From Bacteroidales bacterium (lineage in GTDB: Bacteria; Bacteroidota; Bacteroidia; Bacteroidales; UBA932), in the NCBI GenBank assembly GCA_017438975.1, contig JAFRUH010000032.1, positions 1-49,356 of the forward strand: a DNA stretch of 49,356 nucleotides, read 5' to 3'. Every line of letters starts with the position of its first letter. Position 1 is the stretch's first letter. A program made the translations under genes and the position numbers. Of the stretch, positions 27,570-35,744 are shown piece after piece. Under the pieces are notes generated by a model. That model had not been told where the DNA came from. It worked only from the letters and a program-made list of their open reading frames with translations, and did not search any database.

Positions 27570-30500
27570 TTATTTAAGTTTATCAAGCAGAAGACGTACC
27601 GGACCCAGAAGTCCGGAATCATGCAGAGGGCTTCCTGCTGCGGGTCCGGCGATGGTCCAGGTCTTCCGTTCGGCCTCGGGGAGGGAAGCGTCGTAGGCGA
27701 GACGGTTGTACCAGGTTCCCGTCACGGCGACGGAAAGACGGTTCTCTCCTTCCTGCACGAGATCCCCGACGGGCAGGATATAGGGGGCGGTCCAGCAAAC
27801 TCCGGCATTCTTTCCATTGACTGTCACCTCCGCGATCATGTCCACGGCGCCCAGGTCCAGCAGGAGTTCCTTGCCTATCAGATCCTTATCGACCATAAAG
27901 GTTGTTTCATAGATGGCCGTCCCGGAAAATGCTTTTCCTTCCTCACTGACATCCAAGTCTTTCCATGGTTTCAGTTCAACAAGGGAAACAGGTTCTTCAG
28001 GCACTCCCCATCCACCGGGAAAGCGTACCTTCCAACCGTCGTTTCCGACCGGAGCGACAGGTAGATGCTGAGGGAAGGCAGGTTTCCTCGAAACCGTCCC
28101 TGCAGGATTTTCGCGGAACACGACAAATCCGCTTTCCGCCTGCTGAAGATCCAGAAAGACCCTTTTCAAGCGTCCGATTCCACGGGCTTTCAGCGAGCGG
28201 ACGGACCCGTCGACGGGATTCCACCACTCTGCCCGGCCCTTTCCTTCCAGACGGACCTTTCCCTTGAATCCTTCCCCTGTCGGAGCGGCGATGTAATACC
28301 AGCGAGCGCCGTCGATGTGCCTTTCGGACCAGATGATTCCGGCTCCTCCATCCTTCAGATGCGGCTTCAGTCCGAATGCTTTCAGGGCTTCGTCAAGTCC
28401 CACTCCGACGGCGAGGTTTCCTTTCCCGAGACGGTTGATCCGCCCTTTCCTGATTCCTCCCCAAACGGATGAGACCGCCTTTTCAAACCTCTCCGCGGCC
28501 CCTTCTTCCAGCGTGGCCGGAGATAGGGGAGCCTCCGCGATTACGCGTGCCCCTGCCCTCGCCAGTTCTCCGATCTTTTCGATGGTTTCCGGGAGCATCC
28601 TCTCATTCTCGGGTATCCACAGGACCTCATAAGCGATTCCTTCCGGAGTGACGATCCGTCCGTCCTCTACGCGGAGGCGCGTCAGCAGAGCGTCCGGATT
28701 GCAATAGTCGTATTTGAATCCTTCGGGGAACCGGATCTTTCCGGACCGGCGCTTACCGTTTCCGGTGTACTGGAACGGTTTGTGACCGATTTCATCCCCG
28801 AGGTACCACAGGACCGTGACGACCGGGCGTCCGCGCTCCAGCAGATAGCCGGTCCGGGCGAGATAGGACGTGAACCAGGGCATGTACTTCCACCAGGTCT
28901 GCCCCCGCAGGAAAGGGGTTCCGATATTCCGTGCGAAGCTGGTTCCGGGCGGAAGGAAGCCGATCTGGGGATTGTGCGTATAGGTATGGAACACATTGTG
29001 GGTCACGCCCTCCGCCATATTGAAATTGGCGACTTCCTTGAGCATTTGCCAGTGCTCGTCCCAGGTCAGGGAGAAACTCGTGAAACTCTCTGCCGCAACC
29101 CGGGGCTTGCCGTAGAGATGGGCCGCCGAAACGGTCGGGCGGACCGGTTTGAAATCCAGGTCGCCGACATAGCCTTCCGAGAAGGGCTGCCAGAATTCGC
29201 ACATCGGGATGTCGGCGTACTTGAAAAACTCGAGCGGGTCCATGGTCACGACATCGCCTCCGGCCGTTTCATACTGTACGTCCATCCCCTTCGAATGGGC
29301 GAGGTCGGTCATTTTCTTGAAAAAGTTTTCGCAGTACAGTCGGTTTGCCGTCCGCCTCCAGTCAATCAGGAAACGGCTTGTTTCCTCCTGGCTGTCAATC
29401 ACATAACCCATCAGGGCAGGGAGCCTTTCCGCAAGGGAGTAGCCGACGGTTTTCCGGAAGTCCTCCTCCATCGATGCGGTCCAGGTCTGGGTCATGCACT
29501 CCCAGCTGTCCATCAGCATCCCGGCCGCCCGGCCGCCGAGGGGACCGTCCTGAAGCATTCCGACATAGTTGGCGAACTGGATTTCCGCTCCTCTGGGATC
29601 GAATTTGCTGCATTCCCAGCCCGTCGCTTCGGGTGGCGCCGGATTGTTCTTCCGGCCGGCATTGACGTGTCCGACACGAAGGATCGTCCACCCGCCTTCC
29701 GGGAGTTTCCCTTCCGGCGCCGTCCAGTCCAACCGTCCGGTGGCATCCATCCGGTCCGTGAGATCCAGGATGTCCCCGCTTCTGATAAAGGCGAGCGGAT
29801 TCTGGTCCGTATGCTCTTGGGCGCTTTCCTTGGCGATCAGGGACCATCCCGCCTCTCCCTGCCAGCAGTTCTTCCTGGCGGCGGAAAGGAACCGGATGAA
29901 CTTCACCGCGGCGGGATGGACATTCGTCAGCGTAAACGTATAGCTTTCAGCGTCTCCGACTTCGTTGCAGGCCAGTTCCAGTCCGTGGGTATTGCCCCTG
30001 TCCTGCCAGTTGCTCATCGGCAGCGGGGCGTCAAGAAGGACCTTTTCCCCGCCCGGAGCGGATGCAGTAAGGCGTAGATGGATTCCGGGATCATAGCACC
30101 AGTTGTGGGAGAAACTGCCGATGGGCGGCAGCTGGAGGGTGCGGATCACGCTGCCGGAAGGCAGGGTGAAAGTGATGGAAACCGAAGATCCGGCTTCGAG
30201 GGAGAGCGTTTTTTTCGCCTTCCCCTCAATCAAGGCTTTCCAAGCGTCGTCAGGGGCGGAATTCACCGCCGGTTCGAGGGGTTTCCCCGTATCCCCGAGC
30301 GGGGTGGGGAAGGCCAGTACGCGGATGTCCCGGTAGTCCCTCCAGGACTCGTCCGAGGGTTTCGGCAACGGCAGGGGATCGACGGGACGCTCTCCTGCCG
30401 GGACGTCTGTCCTGGACCATACCAGCATGCGCATGGCGTTTTCCGGCTCGATCCAAGGTCCTCCTGCCATCGACCAGCCGGGACAGGTCTGGATGGTCAG

Positions 30501-30914
30501 GCGCAGCCCGAGGCTCTCCGCCTTGCGGCCCAGGTATCCAACCATCTCCTCCCATTCCGGCGTCATGGTTTTCAACTGGGGACCGGTTTCCGGCCAGGGA
30601 CCTCCGAAATAACCGTGGAACCACTGGACCCCGGAAATTCCGGCTCCGGCGATCGCTTCCAGGTCGGCGTCGATCCCTTCGCGGGAGACATTCCCTCCGA
30701 TGAAATGGAACCAGGTCTCGGGATAATAGACCTTCGCGGGCGAACGGAAAGCCTCTTCATCGCCCGGACCGAACGGGACGAGCAGGGACTCGGGATCGGG
30801 GACGATATCCGCGGTCTCCTGGGCAGAGGCGGGGCGGAAAGGAATCAGAAAGAAAAGGGCGGACAGGAAAAATGGGACCGCCCGGCGGAATGAAAGCAGG
30901 CTGGAGAACATCAT
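27570..30914 (-). CDS. Secreted GH106-type glycoside hydrolase (alpha-L-rhamnosidase family)
   Basis: With the start at the double ATG 30909-30914 the protein has 1,114 residues; the ORF extends 13 codons further without a likely start. A signal peptide ends at ASA-Q. The mature N-terminus has WFHFIGGNVSREGIDADLEA, the hallmark of GH106, followed by the catalytic barrel (LRLTIQTCPGWSMAGGPWI). The C-terminus has a galactose-binding-like sandwich domain (VTVNGKNAGVCWTAPY). GH106 enzymes remove terminal rhamnose from plant pectins and other glycans. No SusC/SusD pair, sensor or other glycosidase for a polysaccharide locus adjoins it, so it looks like an orphan. Substrate unproven. Confidence 0.83.
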   Translation of the reverse strand: MMFSSLLSFRRAVPFFLSALFFLIPFRPASAQETADIVPDPESLLVPFGPGDEEAFRSPAKVYYPETWFHFIGGNVSREGIDADLEAIAGAGISGVQWFHGYFGGPWPETGPQLKTMTPEWEEMVGYLGRKAESLGLRLTIQTCPGWSMAGGPWIEPENAMRMLVWSRTDVPAGERPVDPLPLPKPSDESWRDYRDIRVLAFPTPLGDTGKPLEPAVNSAPDDAWKALIEGKAKKTLSLEAGSSVSITFTLPSGSVIRTLQLPPIGSFSHNWCYDPGIHLRLTASAPGGEKVLLDAPLPMSNWQDRGNTHGLELACNEVGDAESYTFTLTNVHPAAVKFIRFLSAARKNCWQGEAGWSLIAKESAQEHTDQNPLAFIRSGDILDLTDRMDATGRLDWTAPEGKLPEGGWTILRVGHVNAGRKNNPAPPEATGWECSKFDPRGAEIQFANYVGMLQDGPLGGRAAGMLMDSWECMTQTWTASMEEDFRKTVGYSLAERLPALMGYVIDSQEETSRFLIDWRRTANRLYCENFFKKMTDLAHSKGMDVQYETAGGDVVTMDPLEFFKYADIPMCEFWQPFSEGYVGDLDFKPVRPTVSAAHLYGKPRVAAESFTSFSLTWDEHWQMLKEVANFNMAEGVTHNVFHTYTHNPQIGFLPPGTSFARNIGTPFLRGQTWWKYMPWFTSYLARTGYLLERGRPVVTVLWYLGDEIGHKPFQYTGNGKRRSGKIRFPEGFKYDYCNPDALLTRLRVEDGRIVTPEGIAYEVLWIPENERMLPETIEKIGELARAGARVIAEAPLSPATLEEGAAERFEKAVSSVWGGIRKGRINRLGKGNLAVGVGLDEALKAFGLKPHLKDGGAGIIWSERHIDGARWYYIAAPTGEGFKGKVRLEGKGRAEWWNPVDGSVRSLKARGIGRLKRVFLDLQQAESGFVVFRENPAGTVSRKPAFPQHLPVAPVGNDGWKVRFPGGWGVPEEPVSLVELKPWKDLDVSEEGKAFSGTAIYETTFMVDKDLIGKELLLDLGAVDMIAEVTVNGKNAGVCWTAPYILPVGDLVQEGENRLSVAVTGTWYNRLAYDASLPEAERKTWTIAGPAAGSPLHDSGLLGPVRLLLDKLK

Positions 30915-30971
30915 TTTAACCGGACTGAAAGAAACAACGATGAAAGATAGCAAAAAATGATGGAAAATATT

Positions 30972-30979
30972 TAAATTTG
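30972..30979 (+). promoter_or_regulatory. -7 element TAAATTTG of the PPi-phosphofructokinase gene
   Basis: TAAATTTG followed by C lies 33 bases before the ATG at 31013, in the 98-base divergent region shared with the GH106 gene. No clear -33 TTTG is seen upstream. Confidence 0.5.
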
Positions 30980-31012
30980 CGAAATTGATTTGACTTACAG
31001 TTTTTTTGTATC

Positions 31013-32242
31013 ATGAAAGATTCCATCATTATCCTTTGCGGCGGCGGTCCTGCCCCGGGCATGAATACGGTCGTATTCAGCGTTGCCAAGACATTCCTTT
31101 CCAACGGTTATCGCGTCATCGGTCTCCACGGCGGTTATTCCGGTCTTTTCTCGAAGAATCCGCGTATCGAGGACATCGATTTCTTCAAGTCGGACGCTTA
31201 TTTCAACCGGGGCGGCTCGTATCTCCAGATGAGCCGTTTCAAACCGACCGACAAGGATTTCGAAGAGAACTTCAACCTGGAACTTTTCCAGGGCAACAAC
31301 ATCAAACTCCTGGTGACCGTCGGCGGCGACGATACCGCTTCGACGGCCAACCGCATCGCCAAGTTCCTCGAGGCGAAGCACTATCCGATCCGCAACATCC
31401 ATGTCCCGAAGACGATCGACAACGACCTTCCGCTTCCGGACAATGCCCCGACCTTCGGATTCAACTCCGCGAAAAATGAGGGCGCCCACCTCGCCCGCAC
31501 CGTCTATGAAGATGCGCGCACGAGCGGAAACTGGCTTATCATCAGCGCCATGGGCCGCAGCGCCGGCCACCTCGCCCTCGGTATCGGCGAAGCGACGCAC
31601 TGCCCGATGACCATCATCCCCGAGATGTTCAACAAGACGGAGATCAACCTCGACAAGATCGTCAAGCTAGCCCTTTCCGCCATCCTCAAGCGCAAACTCC
31701 TCGGAATCCCTTACGGAACCGTCGTCGTCGCCGAGGGCGTCTTCCACGACCTGGATCCCCAGGAAATCAAGAACGCCGGCGTCAGCATGACCTACGACGA
31801 GCACGGCCATCCGGAGCTCGGCAAGATCTCCAAGGCGGTCCTGTTCAACGATATCCTCGAAAAAGAGTTCAAGAAGATCGGCATCAAGGTCAAGACCCGT
31901 CCGGTTGAAATCGGATACGACGTCCGCTGCCAGGATCCGGTCGCCTATGACCTTACCTACTGCTCCGAACTTGCGATGGGAGCCTATGAGCTCTTCGTGA
32001 AAGGGGAGACCGGCTGCATGGTTTACGTCGACGCTTTCGGCAATGCCAAACCTCTCTACCTCAAAGATCTCCAGGGCGCCGACGGCAAGATCCCTCCGCG
32101 CCGCGTCAACATCGAGGGCGGTACCTCCCGCAACTACTACGGGCACATCTGCCACTACATCACCGAGGCCGACTACGAGGCCGCGAAGAAGTATGTGGCT
32201 GACCCCGCCGCCTACGATTTCCGGAAAATCCTGAACTGGTAA
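31013..32242 (+). CDS. pfp: PPi-dependent 6-phosphofructokinase
   Basis: The enzyme phosphorylates fructose 6-phosphate in glycolysis. The 409-residue sequence opens with GGGPAPGMN (10-18), the phosphofructokinase nucleotide/PPi loop. GGDDT (104-108) has Asp in place of the Gly that ATP-using enzymes carry, and PKTIDND (132-138) has Lys where ATP enzymes do not. Together these mark pyrophosphate as donor, so the step may be reversible. GFNSAKNEGAHLARTVYEDA and MGRSAGHLAL complete the core. A strong hairpin terminator follows 20 bases after the stop. Confidence 0.93.
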   Translation: MKDSIIILCGGGPAPGMNTVVFSVAKTFLSNGYRVIGLHGGYSGLFSKNPRIEDIDFFKSDAYFNRGGSYLQMSRFKPTDKDFEENFNLELFQGNNIKLLVTVGGDDTASTANRIAKFLEAKHYPIRNIHVPKTIDNDLPLPDNAPTFGFNSAKNEGAHLARTVYEDARTSGNWLIISAMGRSAGHLALGIGEATHCPMTIIPEMFNKTEINLDKIVKLALSAILKRKLLGIPYGTVVVAEGVFHDLDPQEIKNAGVSMTYDEHGHPELGKISKAVLFNDILEKEFKKIGIKVKTRPVEIGYDVRCQDPVAYDLTYCSELAMGAYELFVKGETGCMVYVDAFGNAKPLYLKDLQGADGKIPPRRVNIEGGTSRNYYGHICHYITEADYEAAKKYVADPAAYDFRKILNW

Positions 32243-32262
32243 AGCATTATCTTATTCCACAG

Positions 32263-32292
32263 GGGCGCTTCCGTTTGGAAGTGCCCTTTTTT
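32263..32292 (+). terminator. Intrinsic terminator after the phosphofructokinase gene
   Basis: GGGCGCTTCC (32263-32272) pairs with GGAAGTGCCC (32277-32286), ten pairs including one G-T, around a GTTT loop, followed by six Ts (32287-32292). This is the clearest intrinsic terminator in the window. Confidence 0.9.
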
Positions 32293-32325
32293 ATCTCTAT
32301 TTTTGTCCGGAAGGAACTATTGGTT

Positions 32326-33522
32326 ATGAACTTGAGAGATTTCCCGAAAGTGATGAGCCGATATCTCCGCCGGCTTGCCGACCTGAGGGAGCATGTCGAT
32401 ACGGAGGCCGCGGCCAGGCAGATCCAGAACGGAATCTGGTTCAAGGGTCCGAATGTCTGGATCCTTGCCTTTTCCATCCTGATCGCCTCCGTCGGCCTGA
32501 ACGTCAACTCCACGGCCGTCATCATCGGCGCCATGCTCGTGTCCCCGCTGATGGGCCCGATCATCGGCATCGGCCTTTCGCTCGGCACCGACGACATGGA
32601 ACTGCTCAAGAATGCCGCGAAGAACCTCCTGGTCATGGTCGTGATCAGTCTCCTGGTTTCCAGCCTTTATTTCCTCATCTCGCCGCTGCGCCAGAATAAT
32701 CCGACCGAACTCCTGGCCAGGACGAGTCCGACCATCTACGACGTCCTGATCGCCTTTTTCGGCGGATGCGCCGGAATCATCGAAAACGCAAGGAAAGAGA
32801 AAGGAACCGTCCTTTCAGGAGTCGCCATCGCCACCGCCCTCATGCCGCCGCTCTGTACAGCCGGCTTCGGGCTCGCCCATCTGAATTTCCATCATTTCTT
32901 CGGGGCGATGTACCTTTTCCTGATCAACGGGATCTTCATCACCATCGCTACCTATATCTTCGTCCGCTCGCTGCACTTCAAAAAACACTCGGAAGGGGAT
33001 TTCGTGGAGGATGCCCGTCGTAAAAACATCATATCCGCCCTTCTCGTCGCCTTTATCGTTCCGAGCATCATCAGTGCCGCGGTCATGATCCGGGACAATA
33101 ATTTCGAGCAGCAGGTGGACACTTTCGTCAGGGAAAACCGCTTTGTCGGCAAAACCTATATCTACGATTACAAGATCGAGAAGGGGAGGGGGAGGAAAGT
33201 GGATCTCCGGATCGCAGGCAGGCCCATGTCTCCCGCGGAAACCCGCAAATTCCTGGATCTGGCGAAGAGTTACGGTATCAAGGATACCCAGATCAAGATG
33301 GTCGAGCATTCGATCGGACTGACCCGCGACGACCTCGACGCCTTCGCTTCATCCCTCTACAACCGCCTTTCCCAGATGATTGCCAACAGGGATACGGCCA
33401 TCGCCGGACTCCACACCCAGCTCGATTCCCTCCAGGCTCTCCTGCAAGCCAGGGATTCTTCCATAAACAGCAACGATGAAGAAAAGAATCTTCTATCAGA
33501 TCCTTCCGCGGCTCTGGAATAA
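32326..33522 (+). CDS. DUF389 membrane protein
   Basis: I choose ATG 32326 because the earlier in-frame ATG (32275) lies inside the terminator hairpin; AAGGAA lies about ten bases upstream. The 398-residue protein has six or seven hydrophobic segments between about 40 and 260. It carries the DUF389 core VGLNVNSTAVIIGAMLVSPLMGP and a second block GVAIATALMPPLCTAGFGLA. A charged soluble domain and a coiled-coil-like tail (LHTQLDSLQALLQARDSS) follow. Function unknown. Its last 47 bases overlap the start of the GH13 gene. Confidence 0.85.
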   Translation: MNLRDFPKVMSRYLRRLADLREHVDTEAAARQIQNGIWFKGPNVWILAFSILIASVGLNVNSTAVIIGAMLVSPLMGPIIGIGLSLGTDDMELLKNAAKNLLVMVVISLLVSSLYFLISPLRQNNPTELLARTSPTIYDVLIAFFGGCAGIIENARKEKGTVLSGVAIATALMPPLCTAGFGLAHLNFHHFFGAMYLFLINGIFITIATYIFVRSLHFKKHSEGDFVEDARRKNIISALLVAFIVPSIISAAVMIRDNNFEQQVDTFVRENRFVGKTYIYDYKIEKGRGRKVDLRIAGRPMSPAETRKFLDLAKSYGIKDTQIKMVEHSIGLTRDDLDAFASSLYNRLSQMIANRDTAIAGLHTQLDSLQALLQARDSSINSNDEEKNLLSDPSAALE

Positions 33523-35011
33523 CGAACGGCATTTCACCGGAAAATTCAGCGGAATCGACGCGGCTACGCTCGGTTACCTTTCCTCCCTCGGAATCACGGA
33601 TGTCTGGTATACCGGAATGATCCGCCATGCCACCCTTTGCCGGGAAGACGGCTGCATCCCGTCCGATCCGGCCTTCGTAAAAGGAGACGCCGGCTCGCCC
33701 TATTCTATCACGGACTATTATGATACAAATCCATATCTGGCTGATAATCCGGACAATAGAATGTCCGAATTCGAGGATTTGATTAAGAGGACGCATGCGG
33801 CCGGCATGCGGGTTGTCATCGACTTTGTCCCGAACCATGTTGCGCGGGATTACCGCAGCCGGATCCGTCCGTCGCTCGGAGAAGGGGACGAGACGGACGT
33901 CCATTGGGCGCCCGGAAACGATTTCTTCTACTATCCCGGGGAACCCCTCGTCCTTCCCGAAGGAAAAACCTATGAGGAGATCCCCGCCAGGGCTTCCGGC
34001 AACTGTTTCTCCCCGTGTCCCGGGATCAACGACTGGTATGATACGGTCAAGCTGAACTATTGCGACTTCCATACCCCGACTTGGGACAAGATGTACGGAA
34101 TCGTCCGTTTCTGGGCAGGGAAGGGAGTGGACGCCTTCCGCTGCGACATGGTCGAACTGGTGCCTCCGGCCTTTTTCCAATGGCTGATCCGCCGGATCCG
34201 GCAGGAATACCCGCAACTGGAGTTCATCGCGGAGGTCTATGAACCATCCCGCTACCGTTTTTACCGGGACGAGGTCGGATTCGATCTCCTCTATGACAAA
34301 TCGCTTCTCTACGATACCCTCCGTGCCGTGACGGAAGGGAAAGCCCCGGCACGGGATATTTCCGGCGTCTGGCAGCGGCTCGGGGATCTGCAGCCCACGA
34401 TGCTGAACTTCCTGGAGAACCACGACGAACAGCGGATCGCCTCGGACTTCTTCGCCGGCAAGGCGGAAAACGGGATGGCTGCGATGGCGACCGGGCTTCT
34501 CCTCAATACGGCCCCTTTCCTCCTCTATTTCGGACAAGAGGTCGGGGAACGGGGGATGGACGACGAACCGTTCAGCGGCGTCAACGGAAGGACGTCGATC
34601 TTCGACTGGTGGAAACCGGAAGGTCCTTCCCGTCTCTGCCGCTGGATCCACACGGGGACAGGGCTCGATGAAGAGGGACTGGCCGTTCTTGCCCGATACC
34701 GGGAACTGCTCGGATTCGCTACCGGGCAGAGAGCCTTCGGGACGGAGGGGAAAACGTTCGACCTTTGTTATTGCCAGCGGGACGGAGAATTCAACCGGGA
34801 CGTCCTGTTCGCCTTCCTCCGGGGCTGCGGGAATGAAGTCTTCCTGGTCGTATCGAATTTCTCAAATTCCCCGGAAACGGCCCGGATCCGGATTCCGTCC
34901 GAAGCGGCCGCATTCTTCCCAAAAGCAGTCCTGCCGGGGTCCATCGACGTGAAAACGGAGAAAAAGGATTATGCCGTCATCTGCCTCTCCGGCGGAACTC
35001 GGCAACGGTAA
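33476..35011 (+). CDS. GH13 alpha-amylase family enzyme
   Basis: The 511-residue protein is a GH13 alpha-glucan enzyme without a signal peptide, so probably cytoplasmic. It opens with the first barrel strand IFYQILPRLW. Conserved regions are DFVPNH (116-121), VDAFRCD with nucleophile Asp224, FIAEVYE with acid/base Glu253, and ENHDE with Asp317, so the catalytic set is complete. The barrel is followed by a C-terminal beta domain. Family members hydrolyse or transfer alpha-1,4 glucans; the exact specificity cannot be read. The start lies 47 bases inside DUF389, and no later Met would keep the first strand. The 3' end overlaps the convergent trmH-type gene by 35 bases. Confidence 0.88.
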   Translation: MKKRIFYQILPRLWNNERHFTGKFSGIDAATLGYLSSLGITDVWYTGMIRHATLCREDGCIPSDPAFVKGDAGSPYSITDYYDTNPYLADNPDNRMSEFEDLIKRTHAAGMRVVIDFVPNHVARDYRSRIRPSLGEGDETDVHWAPGNDFFYYPGEPLVLPEGKTYEEIPARASGNCFSPCPGINDWYDTVKLNYCDFHTPTWDKMYGIVRFWAGKGVDAFRCDMVELVPPAFFQWLIRRIRQEYPQLEFIAEVYEPSRYRFYRDEVGFDLLYDKSLLYDTLRAVTEGKAPARDISGVWQRLGDLQPTMLNFLENHDEQRIASDFFAGKAENGMAAMATGLLLNTAPFLLYFGQEVGERGMDDEPFSGVNGRTSIFDWWKPEGPSRLCRWIHTGTGLDEEGLAVLARYRELLGFATGQRAFGTEGKTFDLCYCQRDGEFNRDVLFAFLRGCGNEVFLVVSNFSNSPETARIRIPSEAAAFFPKAVLPGSIDVKTEKKDYAVICLSGGTRQR

Positions 35012-35714
35012 GTGCCGTAGCCACGGCCGCATTCAGGGATTCCGAACCGGGATCATCCGGGGGATATGGAGGAATGAAAAGCCGGTCCGTCACTTCCGAA
35101 GCGACGGAGGCGGAAATACCGTTCGACTCGTTTCCCACGATGATCAGGGACGGACGGTCCCTGCCCGGATCCAGTTCCATTCCATACATGTCCTCCCCGT
35201 CCAGGAAAGTCCCGTATACGTGGCCGCCCGAGGTGCGGAAAGACCGGCAGAGAGCAGGGATTCCGGTATAATGGAAACGGACCCGGAAAATAGCCCCCAT
35301 CGTCGCCTGGACCACCTTCGGGTTGAAAAGGTCGACTGAATCCTCCGAGGCATAGACGGCATCTACGCCGAACCAGTCGGCGATCCGGAGGATCGTACCG
35401 AGGTTGCCGGGGTCCCGGATTCCGTCCAGGGCAAGGAAGAGCCCCCGCTGCGGAGCGGCAGGTTCAGCAATACCCAGACCGTCGGGTTTCCGGACGACGG
35501 CAAGGACAGGGGAGGGGGAGGTAAGGGAAGATATCCTGGCCATCGCAGCTTCTCCGATTTCGTCTCTTCTGTACACATTGTCCACGGTAAAACCGGACCG
35601 CAGGGCCTCCTCGACCATCTTCTCACCCTCCACGACGAAAACGCCGGCTTCGTCCCGGTATTTTTTGCGGGAGAGGGAGGAGAGAAAACGGATTTCTTTC
35701 TTGCTGATGCTCAT
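34977..35714 (-). CDS. TrmH/SpoU family RNA 2'-O-methyltransferase
   Basis: The 245-residue protein has an N-terminal substrate-binding part (KKYRDEAGVFVVEGEKMVEEAL) and a SPOUT methyltransferase domain. Motif 1 is DGIRDPGNLGTILRIADWFG (about 97-116), motif 2 IIVGNESNGIS, and motif 3 PPYPPDDPGSESLNAAVA. It probably methylates ribose in rRNA or tRNA using S-adenosylmethionine; the target base is unknown. A TATATTTG element ends five bases before its ATG. It diverges from tamL, an arrangement I associate with this order. Confidence 0.9.
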   Translation of the reverse strand: MSISKKEIRFLSSLSRKKYRDEAGVFVVEGEKMVEEALRSGFTVDNVYRRDEIGEAAMARISSLTSPSPVLAVVRKPDGLGIAEPAAPQRGLFLALDGIRDPGNLGTILRIADWFGVDAVYASEDSVDLFNPKVVQATMGAIFRVRFHYTGIPALCRSFRTSGGHVYGTFLDGEDMYGMELDPGRDRPSLIIVGNESNGISASVASEVTDRLFIPPYPPDDPGSESLNAAVATALTVAEFRRRGR

Positions 35715-35719
35715 ATTTG

Positions 35720-35739
35720 CAAATATAATGTTAATTTTG
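35720..35739. promoter_or_regulatory. Divergent -7 elements of the trmH-type gene (-) and tamL (+)
   Basis: In the 30 bases between the two start codons, TATATTTG lies on the minus strand (35720-35727) and TAATTTTG on the plus strand (35732-35739). Each ends exactly five bases before its start codon. If the usual -7 to start spacing holds, both transcripts would begin at or beside the start codon. No -33 TTTG is seen for either. Confidence 0.5.
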
Positions 35740-35744
35740 CATTT

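Noticed and set aside
28782-30077. 431-codon plus-strand frame opposite the GH106 gene
   Set aside because: Antisense shadow of a well-supported glycosidase; no domain or signal.
33293-34651. 452-codon minus-strand frame opposite the GH13 gene
   Set aside because: Antisense shadow of a GH13 enzyme with all catalytic residues.
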